From assembly GCF_016811235.1 (NCBI RefSeq), contig NZ_JAFBID010000010.1, forward strand, positions 62,001 through 126,000: 64,000 bases of DNA. Reading direction: 5' to 3'. Made by a program: the position numbers and the translations under genes. The notes under the pieces were generated by a model. The model was not told the DNA's origin. It saw only the letters and a program-made list of their open reading frames with translations, and made no database searches. Origin of the DNA: Microvirga arabica. GTDB lineage: Bacteria; Pseudomonadota; Alphaproteobacteria; Rhizobiales; Beijerinckiaceae. Shown piece after piece: positions 54,709 through 63,353 of this stretch (positions are counted from its first letter, which is position 1; the number at the start of each line of letters is the position of its first letter).

Positions 54709-55134
54709 TCAATGGGCCGGCTTTCTCCGCGCGTCTTTGCGACGTCTTTCTTCTGTTCCTTGGCTCTCTGGGTTCTCGTTCTGCGCCTGCAAGGCAAGAC
54801 CTTCAGCGATAGCCTTCTCAACCTCTTCGTCGATCCGACGATACTTCTCGTCCTCGATCTGCTGCTGGGCTTCCTCCACTGCGCCAACCGCGTAACCGGA
54901 AAGCCCGGTTGGATCGAACGAGGTTGCGAGGTTGAGCCCAGCCGATGTCATGCGGTGCCTGCCTTCGGTCCGCTTGGCATCGGCGATTGCTGCGAGAACC
55001 CCTGATCCGGGCTCCGCTATTTCCGCCGATGCCGCAGGCGTTGGAGGCATCGCGGGGGCCGCCGTCTGGGTGCAGCCGCCGAGAACCGGCAGCACGAGGA
55101 GGAGCCCCAAAGGGGTAGGGAGCCGAGAAGCCAT
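54709..55134 (-). CDS. Lipoprotein of unknown function, paralogue B
   Basis: 141 residues from the ATG at 55134 (AGGA 8 bases upstream). Lipobox VLGGC. Shares with paralogue A the blocks GSGVLAAIADA, FDPTGLSGYA and QQQIEDEKYRRIDEEVEKAIAEG, followed by a charged tail. The conserved KYRxxDEEVxKxIAE helix is the best marker of this group. Confidence 0.75.
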   Translation of the reverse strand: MASRLPTPLGLLLVLPVLGGCTQTAAPAMPPTPAASAEIAEPGSGVLAAIADAKRTEGRHRMTSAGLNLATSFDPTGLSGYAVGAVEEAQQQIEDEKYRRIDEEVEKAIAEGLALQAQNENPESQGTEERRRKDARRKPAH

Positions 55135-55214
55135 TGGCATGTTCCTGGACAAGCGCCATTTACCTTATCATGCGCTCTCGTCTTGGAGGCCTCTTCAAAC
55201 AAAGGGGCAAGGAC

Positions 55215-56054
55215 ATGAAGAACGGCATGAACCCCGAGGCATCGCAGCAGGCGCGAGCGTCCTATGCGGCGCAGATCGTCCGCTTGGCTGGCGTCGAGAA
55301 TTCCCGCATCGAGGAGGCCTTCGCTGAGGTTGCCCGTGAGGCCTTCCTGCCAGATCCGCCCTGGACCGTGATCAGCATGGGTTCGGCTCTCGTGACGAGC
55401 AATCTCGCCGACATTTACGACAACGTGCTTGTCGCCCTTGATGCGCAGCGAGGCATCAACAATGGAGAGCCGGCTCTCCATGCGGCCTGGATTGATGCTG
55501 TCGGCCCGCAGCCAGGGGAAACCGTGATTCACGTGGGGGCAGGGACTGGCTATTACACCGCCATTCTGGCTTGTCTCGTGGAGCCTCGCGGCCGGATCGA
55601 GGCTTTCGAGTATGAGGCCGACTTGGCGGCCAAGGCGCAGCGCAATCTCCAGCCTTGTCCGAGCGTCACGGTTCATGCCACATCGGCCTTTGGGCGCGTG
55701 TTGCCGAATGCGGATGTGATCTACGTGAATGCAGGTGTTGTGGCACCGGATGTGGAGTGGCTGCGGGCGCTCAACCCCGGCGGCCGGCTGATCTTCCCCT
55801 GGCAGCCGCAGAAGGGCTGGGGACCTGCCGTCCTCGTGACGCGCCGGGCAGGCGGGTTCAGTGCCCGTTCGCTGATGAATGTGGGCTTCATCTCCTGCAC
55901 CGGAGTGGCCGAGAAGCCTTCGATCAAGAACCTTCCGAGCGAAGCAGATCTTGCGGCTGTCCGATCCATCTGGATCAGGAGCGAGCGTGAACCGGATGCA
56001 AGCGCCGTTGCCGTCTACAACGACGTTTGGTTCTCGTCGGAGGAGGTCAGTTGA
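55215..56054 (+). CDS. Protein-L-isoaspartate O-methyltransferase-like enzyme
   Basis: 279 residues from an ATG with AAGGGGCAAGGA upstream. PCMT-type SAM fold with VIHVGAGTGYYTA as motif I and FLPDPP and SALVTSN near the N-terminus; it is longer than Pcm (~220) by a C-terminal segment. The GAGTGY loop matches PCMT. Substrate other than isoaspartyl sites is possible. Upstream lipoprotein genes are divergent. Confidence 0.82.
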   Translation: MKNGMNPEASQQARASYAAQIVRLAGVENSRIEEAFAEVAREAFLPDPPWTVISMGSALVTSNLADIYDNVLVALDAQRGINNGEPALHAAWIDAVGPQPGETVIHVGAGTGYYTAILACLVEPRGRIEAFEYEADLAAKAQRNLQPCPSVTVHATSAFGRVLPNADVIYVNAGVVAPDVEWLRALNPGGRLIFPWQPQKGWGPAVLVTRRAGGFSARSLMNVGFISCTGVAEKPSIKNLPSEADLAAVRSIWIRSEREPDASAVAVYNDVWFSSEEVS

Positions 56055-56060
56055 AATAGA

Positions 56061-56087
56061 ACATGGCCGGGGAGGGCCCGGCCATGT
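56061..56087. repeat. ATGGCCGG-type palindrome between convergent genes
   Basis: Perfect 11-bp arms ACATGGCCGGG/CCCGGCCATGT with a 5-base loop. It may terminate transcription from both sides, but it belongs to the repeat family seen at 35371 and 62380 and has no T-run. Confidence 0.75.
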
Positions 56088-56115
56088 CGGATGTTGTGAG
56101 CTGGATTCCGTTTGC

Positions 56116-59100
56116 TCACACCACGAAGAAGTCGCGCCAGTAGAGCTTTGTCTTGTTGGTGATGGTGCCGATCTTCACCTGTGCCTTCGAGCCGGTGCCG
56201 TCCTGGTCGTAGTAGAGTGCGCCCGTCTTCTTGTCATGGACGATCCGGTCCTCCCGATCCTGCGCCTTCTTGCCCTCAGTGAACATGTCCGACTTGAACT
56301 TCTTCGGCTTCGATAGGCTGCCCGAGCCCAGCTTGGTGAAGTACTTGTTATCCAGGTAGAAGCTGTCGTCCCTGGACTTGAAGTCGTAGATCTTGTCGAC
56401 GTTCGTGCGCTTGTTCGGGCGCGTGTCGAACACGAACACGTCCTTGCCGCCCTGGCCCCACAGCCGGTCGTTGCCGGTGCCACCATGGAGCCGGTCGTTG
56501 CCCAGGGCACCATAAAGCTGGTCATTGCCCGAACTGCCGTAGATGGTGTCGTGGCCATTCTCACCGGTGAGCGCGTCGGCCCGTGCGGTGCCCCAGATGG
56601 TGAACGGGGTGGTCTCGATGGCATTGGTGACAGTGAGGTTGATCGTCAGGCTGGTGACCCCGCCATAATCGTCTCTGGCCTGGATCGTCACTTGGTGCGT
56701 AGCTTGCGTCTCGAAGTCGAGCGGGCCGGTGACCACCAGGCTCGTTACTCCGTTGACCGTGCGGATGCCGAAGGCGGAACTGGAGCCTGGGGCCAGGCTG
56801 TAGCGGATCGCGTCCCCGTCCGCGTCGGTGGCTGACAGCGTGCCCACCACAGCCCCGAGGGGCGCGTTCTCCACCTGACAGTGTTCGACAGCGACAGACC
56901 GGCAGGAGCAGCGTTGACGAAGTCCGTCCCGTCGCTGAACTCAAGCCAACGGACGTTCTTGAGCAGGTCGGTGCCATCCGGCCCTTTGACTGTCACGGTT
57001 CCATCGGTGTTGCGCGTGATCGTGGACTCTGCGCGAGAGCCGGAGAAGACAGCCGTGTTGCTGCCGGTTCCCCTCTCCAGCGTGTCATTGCCTCCGCCCC
57101 CAATCAGCCGGTCATTGCCGGACCCGCTATTGAGGCGGTTGGCTCGGCCATTTCCCTTCAGGACATTGGCGTAACTGTTGCCGGTAAGGTTGATTGTCTC
57201 ATCACCATCCACGGCAGCCACAAGAACCTCGACTCTACTGTCGCTCTGAAGAGAGTAGCTGGTGTAGGCGTAGACCGTGTCGGTGCCGGTTCCAGAGGCC
57301 TCTTCCACGATGTCAGATGCATCATGGACGTGGTAGGTGTCGTTCCCGTCCCCGCCGCGTAACGTATCGGCTCCACCATAGCCAATGATCACATTAGCGT
57401 GGGAGTTGCCTGTGATGATGTTGGCAAGATCGTTGCCAAAAAGCGGGGCATTGTTGGCGGTCTCGGTAGCAATCAGATTCTCGATTCCGTCCTCAAGGCG
57501 GTCGACTACACCAAACACATCCGCTTGGATGATGAGCGTGTCGGTACCGCCACTATCAGAAACCTGATCATCTGAGCTATCGACCACGAATGTGTCATTG
57601 CCGCTGCCGCCCTGGAGTGTGTCGGCGCCCGCTCCACCGTCGAGATAGGAGTCCAAGGCAGCCAATCCGACGAGCTTGTCGCGGTGGCTTGAGCCGATAA
57701 TGCCCTCGACCGTTATGGTGGGCACGTCCTTCGAAAAGAATACATCGCCTGTTGCATCCCCGCCATTGGCAGCGCCAATGCTGAGGTCAATGAGCACCGG
57801 GCCGTTCGAACCCTTATAGCTGACGATGGCGAATCCGTCGCCGCCAATGAGAACATCGCCTCCCGTACCACCATCCAGGGTATCGTTTCCCGCGCCGCCG
57901 TCGAGGTATGTGGTGCTGTATCCGGACCGGATTATATCGTCGCCCTTGCCGCCCCAGAGTTCTTGCGCCTCATCGTTGGCCGTGATCGTGTCGTTGAAGT
58001 CGCTCCCAATCCATGACTCGATACCGTCATAAGCGTCGCCCTTAGCCTCTCCATAGTTGTTGGAGGGTTCGGTAAGATCGATACCCACGGCTGCCTTGGC
58101 GTTGCTGTAATCGGCTACGTCGAAGCCCTCGCCGCCATTGAGCACGTCAGCCCCCGCTCCGCCGAACAGCCGATCGAAGTCCCCGCCGCCGTTCAGCGTA
58201 TCGTTGCCCGTACTGCCCTTGAGAGTGTCGGCTCCGTCCGTGCCATTCACCAGCATATCCTGTCGGAGCACCTGACTGACAAAGCTGCCGTCAGTCTCCT
58301 TGCAGGAGACGGCTATCTTGCCGTCAGAAAGAGTGATGATCTCAGGGCTTAACTGACTTCCCGAAGTCGAAGTATGGACGAGTAAATCATCGCTATGGCG
58401 GCTGCCGGCAGCGTCGAAGGTTGCTACACGCACATTCGGATCACTGGATGTACGACTGTAGTCCTCGAACACGACAGCAAATCCGCCACCAGGGAGGGCA
58501 GAGACTCGTGGATTTACTTGATCGTTTGCTGTCGTCGTATTGACTGTAATCTTGCTTCCGGAGGTTGCGCCATCTGCCTCAAAGATTTGGGCTACTATGG
58601 CGCTGCCGCTGCTATCAACATTTATTGTTGCCCAAACGACGACGAACCGTCCATCATCAAGAGCTGTAATGGCCAGAGGCCTCAAACCACTGGGTCGTGC
58701 ATTGACTGAAATTTCAGGGGTGTCTGGCACTGGATTGCCGTCAACCTGAAGAAGCCGAATACGGATATCGTTTTCTGACCTATATGCGGTCGCAACCGTT
58801 CCGTTCTTCAAAGTAGTGGCAACAGGATTACTCTGGGAACCAGCAGTTTCTAAATTGACGAGGAACTCATCCTTGACCAGTTCGCCGGCGTTGCTGAAGG
58901 TCTGGCCAAGAACATTGAATGTATCACCTGAAATCCCACGGCTTTCATATAAAATCATGAAGCCGCCATTATCGACAGCAACGACATCAGGCGTGCAGAA
59001 ATAGTTAAATGGAATTTTGCTGATCTGAAAGGTGCTCTTGCGAAGAGATCCATCCGGATTGAACATGGCACCTTCAACAACAGCACCGGCACGAGGTATA

Positions 59101-59366
59101 AACCTCTCCCACGTGACGACATAGCCACCGTCAGAGAGGACCGTGACATCGAAGCGTTCACCATTTGCGTCAGTGCTGAGAGGGATGCTGATCTCAACGG
59201 TTCTGCCCGTTCCATCCGCTTCGAACGTCTGGCTATGCATACCGCCTTCATCCTTCCAGACGGCTATGAAGCCGCCATCCGGTAAGGCTGCCATCTTGAC
59301 GAGTGAGGTGCTGGCACTTCCTTCATCGATCACGAACTTGGAGCCAACGAAAACGGGCGCGACCAT
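56116..59366 (-). pseudogene. Large RTX-repeat secreted protein, interrupted by a one-base frameshift
   Basis: Two frames on the minus strand together encode one ~1083-residue protein. The upstream part begins at 59366 with GAGGAGG before the ATG. N-terminal ~370 residues are beta-propeller-like repeats (LPDGGFIAVW, LSDGGYVVTW, LDDGRFVVVW); then many calcium-binding GGxGxDxL nonapeptides; then a cadherin-like module after the shift; then more RTX repeats and a hydrophobic end WRDFFVV. At 56875-56876 the frame changes: loss of one base in GTCAG|GTG turns NTV-x-VENAPLG out of frame. Calcium-dependent RTX proteins of this shape are type I secretion substrates, often adhesins. No secretion genes lie nearby. 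Confidence 0.85.
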
Positions 59367-59789
59367 GGCGGGAGCCTCCTCAGCTGTGGTCCTGCGACGG
59401 ACCTGTGCAATGCTATATTTTTTCTCCTTATGCCCACTCCTGACGCTCCGTCATACTCTCCAAACAGAGAGTCCGCCGACGCGTCCGATCAGGAATGCCG
59501 TCCCAAAAATGTTGCGGCCAAGCAACACCCTCAAACCTTCAACATCTTGCCTCCCTTGGCCCAAGCTCCGCCGCGATGCCGCCATAAACCGGGAGCACCT
59601 CATGAAGCTGGCTAAAGTGCTGCTAAACCAAGGCTTTACAGCAAAGCACCCTGGGGCAAATCCAGGTTAAGGCTGCTGAGACAATCCTTCCTTAGGGTCA
59701 TTGCAACGGTGGCGCGGCACATGGCAGATCACGGGAGTTCCAAAGCCTTGGAGTTCCTCGTGAGAACCGGGTGAAGAAGAGTACGGATT
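59367..59789. other. 423-base gap between RTX gene and ilvD
   Basis: Holds the upstream regions of two divergent genes. Both strands show only short frames without ribosome sites, and there is no hairpin with T-run. Lower GC than the flanking genes around 59410-59470. Nothing further can be assigned. Confidence 0.5.
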
Positions 59790-61520
59790 ATGGATGCGCG
59801 CCTGATCGACAAGTCGAAGCTGCCGAGCCGTCACGTGACGGTGGGGCCGGCTCGCGCGCCGCATCGCTCCTATCTCTACGCCATGGGGCTGACCCGGGAG
59901 CAGATCGCCCAGCCGCTGGTGGGCGTCGCCACCTGCTGGAACGAGGCCGCTCCCTGCAACATCTCCCTCATGCGCCAGGCTCAGGCCGTGAAGAAGGGCG
60001 TGGCGGCGGCCAGCGGCACCCCGCGCGAGTTCTGCACCATCACGGTCACCGACGGCATCGCCATGGGGCACCAGGGCATGAAGGCGTCGCTCCCGTCGCG
60101 CGAGGTGATCGCGGATTCGGTCGAGCTGACCATGCGCGGCCATTCCTATGATGCCCTTGTGGGCATGGCCGGCTGCGACAAATCCCTGCCCGGCATGATG
60201 ATGGCCATGGTGCGCCTCAACGTGCCATCGATCTTCATCTACGGGGGCTCGATCCTGCCCGGCTCCTTCCGCGGCCGGCAGGTGACCGTGCAGGACCTCT
60301 TCGAGGCGGTCGGCAAGTATTCCGTCGGCGAGATGTCCGACGAGGACCTGACCGAGTTGGAGCAAGTGGCCTGCCCGTCGGCCGGCGCCTGCGGGGCGCA
60401 GTTCACCGCCAACACCATGGCGACAGTGTCTGAAGCCATCGGCCTTGCTCTCCCGTATTCGGCCGGCGCTCCGGCGCCGTACGAGATCCGCGACCGGTTC
60501 TGCGCCGCGGCCGGCGAGCAGATCATGGACCTGATCGCCAAGAACATCCGCCCGCGCGATATCGTGACCCGCAAGTCGCTGGAGAATGCGGCTGTCGTCG
60601 TGGCGGCCTCCGGCGGCTCCACCAATGCGGCCCTGCACCTGCCGGCTATCGCCCACGAGGCGGGCATCAAGTTCGACCTGTTCGACGTCGCCGAGATATT
60701 CAAGCGCACGCCCTATATCGCGGACCTGAAGCCCGGGGGGCGCTACGTGGCCAAGGATTTGTTCGAGGTCGGCGGCATCCCCCTGCTGATGAAGACACTC
60801 CTCGACTACGGCTTCATGCATGGCGACTGCATGACGGTGACCGGCCGTACCATGGCCGAGAACCTCGCATCCGTGAAATGGAACGACGAGCAGGACGTGG
60901 TCTATCCGGCCAATACCCCGATCACGCCCACCGGCGGCGTCGTAGGCCTCAAGGGCAACCTCGCTCCCGAAGGCGCCATCGTGAAGGTGGCCGGCATGGC
61001 CTCCGACAACCAGGTGTTCCGCGGCCCGGCCCGCTGCTTCGACGGCGAGGAGGCCTGCTTCGAGGCCGTGTCCAAGCGCCAGTACCATGAGGGCGAGGTT
61101 CTGGTGATCCGCTACGAGGGGCCGCGCGGCGGTCCCGGCATGCGCGAGATGCTTTCCACGACGGCGGCTCTCTACGGCCAGGGCATGGGCGACAAGGTGG
61201 CGCTCATCACCGATGGCCGCTTCTCGGGCGCGACCCGCGGCTTCTGCATCGGCCATGTGGGGCCCGAGGCTGCCGTGGGCGGACCGATTGGGCTCATTAA
61301 GGACGGCGACATCATCGCGATCGATGCCATCGAGGGCACCATCGACGTGGAACTCTCGGACGAGGAATTGGCGCAGCGCCGAACTGAGTGGACGCCGCGC
61401 GAGACGAGCGCCACCTCGGGCTATCTCTGGAAATACGCACAAACCGTTGGTCCCGCACGGGATGGGGCAGTCACCCATCCGGGCGGAGCCGCAGAAAAAG
61501 AAACCTATGCGGACGTCTAA
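59790..61520 (+). CDS. ilvD: Dihydroxy-acid dehydratase
   Basis: 576 residues. Iron-sulfur cysteines are in GVATCWNEAAPCN, GCDKSLPGMMMAM and ACPSAGACGAQFTANTMA, all typical of the IlvD/Edd family; length and sequence favour IlvD, which dehydrates dihydroxy acids in valine and isoleucine synthesis. A sugar-acid dehydratase paralogue cannot be fully excluded. Its stop lies 14 bases inside the next gene. Confidence 0.92.
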   Translation: MDARLIDKSKLPSRHVTVGPARAPHRSYLYAMGLTREQIAQPLVGVATCWNEAAPCNISLMRQAQAVKKGVAAASGTPREFCTITVTDGIAMGHQGMKASLPSREVIADSVELTMRGHSYDALVGMAGCDKSLPGMMMAMVRLNVPSIFIYGGSILPGSFRGRQVTVQDLFEAVGKYSVGEMSDEDLTELEQVACPSAGACGAQFTANTMATVSEAIGLALPYSAGAPAPYEIRDRFCAAAGEQIMDLIAKNIRPRDIVTRKSLENAAVVVAASGGSTNAALHLPAIAHEAGIKFDLFDVAEIFKRTPYIADLKPGGRYVAKDLFEVGGIPLLMKTLLDYGFMHGDCMTVTGRTMAENLASVKWNDEQDVVYPANTPITPTGGVVGLKGNLAPEGAIVKVAGMASDNQVFRGPARCFDGEEACFEAVSKRQYHEGEVLVIRYEGPRGGPGMREMLSTTAALYGQGMGDKVALITDGRFSGATRGFCIGHVGPEAAVGGPIGLIKDGDIIAIDAIEGTIDVELSDEELAQRRTEWTPRETSATSGYLWKYAQTVGPARDGAVTHPGGAAEKETYADV

Positions 61521-62352
61521 CTTCATTCTTGCCGTTGTAGGGGCGGCTTTCCTCGGGGCGGGGGCCGCGCATGCGCTCGATGCCGCGCCGCGTCCGCAGC
61601 CGCTGACGCCTGCCCTCGCGCCGGCTCTTGCTGCGCCGGTCACCAAGTACGGCTCGGTGCGCGATGCCCTGCGCAGCGGCATGCGCACCTACAATGCCGG
61701 GGACAAGATCGGGGCTGTCCACGCGCTCGAATACGCGGCCGGGCAGGGGCACTCGCTCGCCCTCTGGAAGCTCGGGCGCATGTATGCCGATGGCGATGGG
61801 GTCGAGCACGACGATCTGAAGGCCTTCGAGTATTTCTCCAAGCTCGCCGACCAGCATGCGGACGAGAGCCCTGACTCGCCGAATGCCGGCGCCGTCTCCA
61901 GCGCCTTCGTGGCGCTCGGCAGCTATTTCCTGGACGGCATCCAGGGCACCTATGTTGCGGCCAACCCGGCGCGCGCCGTCGAGATGTTCAGCTACGCGGC
62001 GTCCTATTTCAGCGACTCCAACGCGCAGTACAACCTGGCGCGGCTCTATCTGGAGGGCACCGGCGTCCGCAAGGATTCCCGCCAGGCCGCCCGCTGGTTC
62101 AACCTGGCGGCCGAGAAGGGCCATACGGCTTCCCAGGCGCTCCTGGGCCATCTCCTGATGACGGGGCAGGGCGTTCCGCGTCAACGCGCCAAGGGGCTCA
62201 TGTGGTTGACCCTGGCCCGGGAGGCCTCGACGGATGCCGCCAAGGATCAGTGGATCGTGGATCTGTATCAGGATGCTTTCACGGCCTCGGACGACAGCGA
62301 CCGCAAGCTCGCGCTCGCTCTTCTGGAGCAGTACATACAGGCGCGCCGGTAG
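61507..62352 (+). CDS. exoR: ExoR-like Sel1-repeat exported protein
   Basis: 281 residues, starting inside the ilvD end. Signal peptide (FILAVVGAAFLGAGAAHA) and Sel1/TPR-like repeats (SLALWKLGRMYADGDGVEHDDLKAFEYF, QYNLARLYLEGTGVRKDSRQAARWFNLAAEKGHTASQALLGHLLMTG). Length, signal and repeats match ExoR, the periplasmic inhibitor of the ChvG/ExoS-ChvI kinase system in Rhizobiales that controls exopolysaccharide and motility. The assignment is by layout; sensor kinase genes are not in the window. Confidence 0.78.
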   Translation: MRTSNFILAVVGAAFLGAGAAHALDAAPRPQPLTPALAPALAAPVTKYGSVRDALRSGMRTYNAGDKIGAVHALEYAAGQGHSLALWKLGRMYADGDGVEHDDLKAFEYFSKLADQHADESPDSPNAGAVSSAFVALGSYFLDGIQGTYVAANPARAVEMFSYAASYFSDSNAQYNLARLYLEGTGVRKDSRQAARWFNLAAEKGHTASQALLGHLLMTGQGVPRQRAKGLMWLTLAREASTDAAKDQWIVDLYQDAFTASDDSDRKLALALLEQYIQARR

Positions 62353-62379
62353 AGCGAGCGGCCTAGCAATTCTATCGTA

Positions 62380-62451
62380 ATGGCCGGGCTCGTCCCGGCC
62401 ATCCACGTCTTAAACGCTGAAAACGTTGATGCCCGCGGCAAGTGCGGGCAT
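62380..62451. repeat. Two palindromic repeats after the exoR-like gene
   Basis: ATGGCCGGG/CCCGGCCAT with a 5-base loop (62380-62402), then ATGCCCGC/GCGGGCAT with a 7-base loop (62429-62451), both in the convergent gap. The first is an inverted copy of the element at 35371, including the flanking CCACGT. Confidence 0.8.
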
Positions 62452-62471
62452 GACGGCGAGTGTTCTGACGA

Positions 62472-63257
62472 TCACTCGATATCGAGGTCGACCATCACCG
62501 GCACGTGGTCTGACGGCTTGTCCCAGCCGCGCACTTCCTTGCGGATCGAAGTTGTCCTCAGCCGGTCTTGCGCTTGGGACGAGAGCAGCAGGTGGTCGAT
62601 GCGGATGCCGTTGTTCCGCTGGAAAGCGCCGGCCTGATAATCCCAGAACGAGTAGAGCCCCGGCTGGTCGCTGCAGGCGCGCACCGCGTCGACGAGGCCG
62701 AGATTGAGCAGTTCCCGAAACTTCGCCCGGCTCTCCGGCTGGAACAGGGCGTCCTTGGTCCATGCCGCCGGATCGTAGGCATCCTCGGGCTCCGGGATCA
62801 CGTTGTAATCGCCGCACAGGACCAGCGGCTCCTCCAGGGCCATCAGGCTGCGGGCATGGGCGCGCAGGCGGTCCATCCAGGCGAGCTTGTAGTCGAATTT
62901 TGGCGTGCCGATGGGGTTGCCGTTCGGCAGGTAGATGGAGGCGACCCGAACGGCGCCGGTGGAGGTCGAGATCACGCCTTCCAGATAGCGGGCCTGCTCG
63001 TCGCTCTCATCACCCGGCAGACCGCGGCGAACGTCTTCGAGCGGCCGCTTGGACAGGATGGCGACGCCGTTATAGGCCTTCTGGCCATGGGTGACGACGT
63101 TGTAGCCCAGGGCCTCGACCTCGGCTCGCGGGAAAGCCTCGTCCACGCATTTCAACTCCTGCAGGCAGACGACATCCGGGTCGGCGCTCTTCACGAAGGT
63201 GCCGAGGTGTTCCAGCCGCTGCTTGATGGAGTTCACATTCCACGTGGCAATCCGCAT
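62472..63257 (-). CDS. xthA: Exodeoxyribonuclease III
   Basis: 261 residues from the ATG at 63257 with GGGAG upstream. Endonuclease/exonuclease/phosphatase fold: ATWNVNSIKQR, LQELKC with catalytic Glu, CGDYNVIPEPED, and C-terminal DHVPVMVDLD. AP endonuclease/3'-exonuclease for base-excision repair. A longer N-terminus is open but lacks a motif. Confidence 0.95.
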   Translation of the reverse strand: MRIATWNVNSIKQRLEHLGTFVKSADPDVVCLQELKCVDEAFPRAEVEALGYNVVTHGQKAYNGVAILSKRPLEDVRRGLPGDESDEQARYLEGVISTSTGAVRVASIYLPNGNPIGTPKFDYKLAWMDRLRAHARSLMALEEPLVLCGDYNVIPEPEDAYDPAAWTKDALFQPESRAKFRELLNLGLVDAVRACSDQPGLYSFWDYQAGAFQRNNGIRIDHLLLSSQAQDRLRTTSIRKEVRGWDKPSDHVPVMVDLDIE

Positions 63258-63353
63258 CCCGGCTCTCCCTCTTTCCTGTCGCATGTGCTTCATCGGGTTT
63301 TCGTCCTTGGCTGGCAAGCTGGAACTTCGCCATTGTCCTCATGGTTGCAACGC

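Noticed and set aside
57050..58260. Repetitive DNA considered as a CRISPR-like array
   Set aside because: The periodicity is that of 27-base RTX nonapeptide codons within an open frame, with no constant repeat/spacer pattern.
59667..61688. Very long antisense open frame over ilvD
   Set aside because: It mirrors the codon structure of a conserved enzyme in GC-rich DNA, has no ribosome site and encodes low-complexity His/Gly/Arg-rich sequence.
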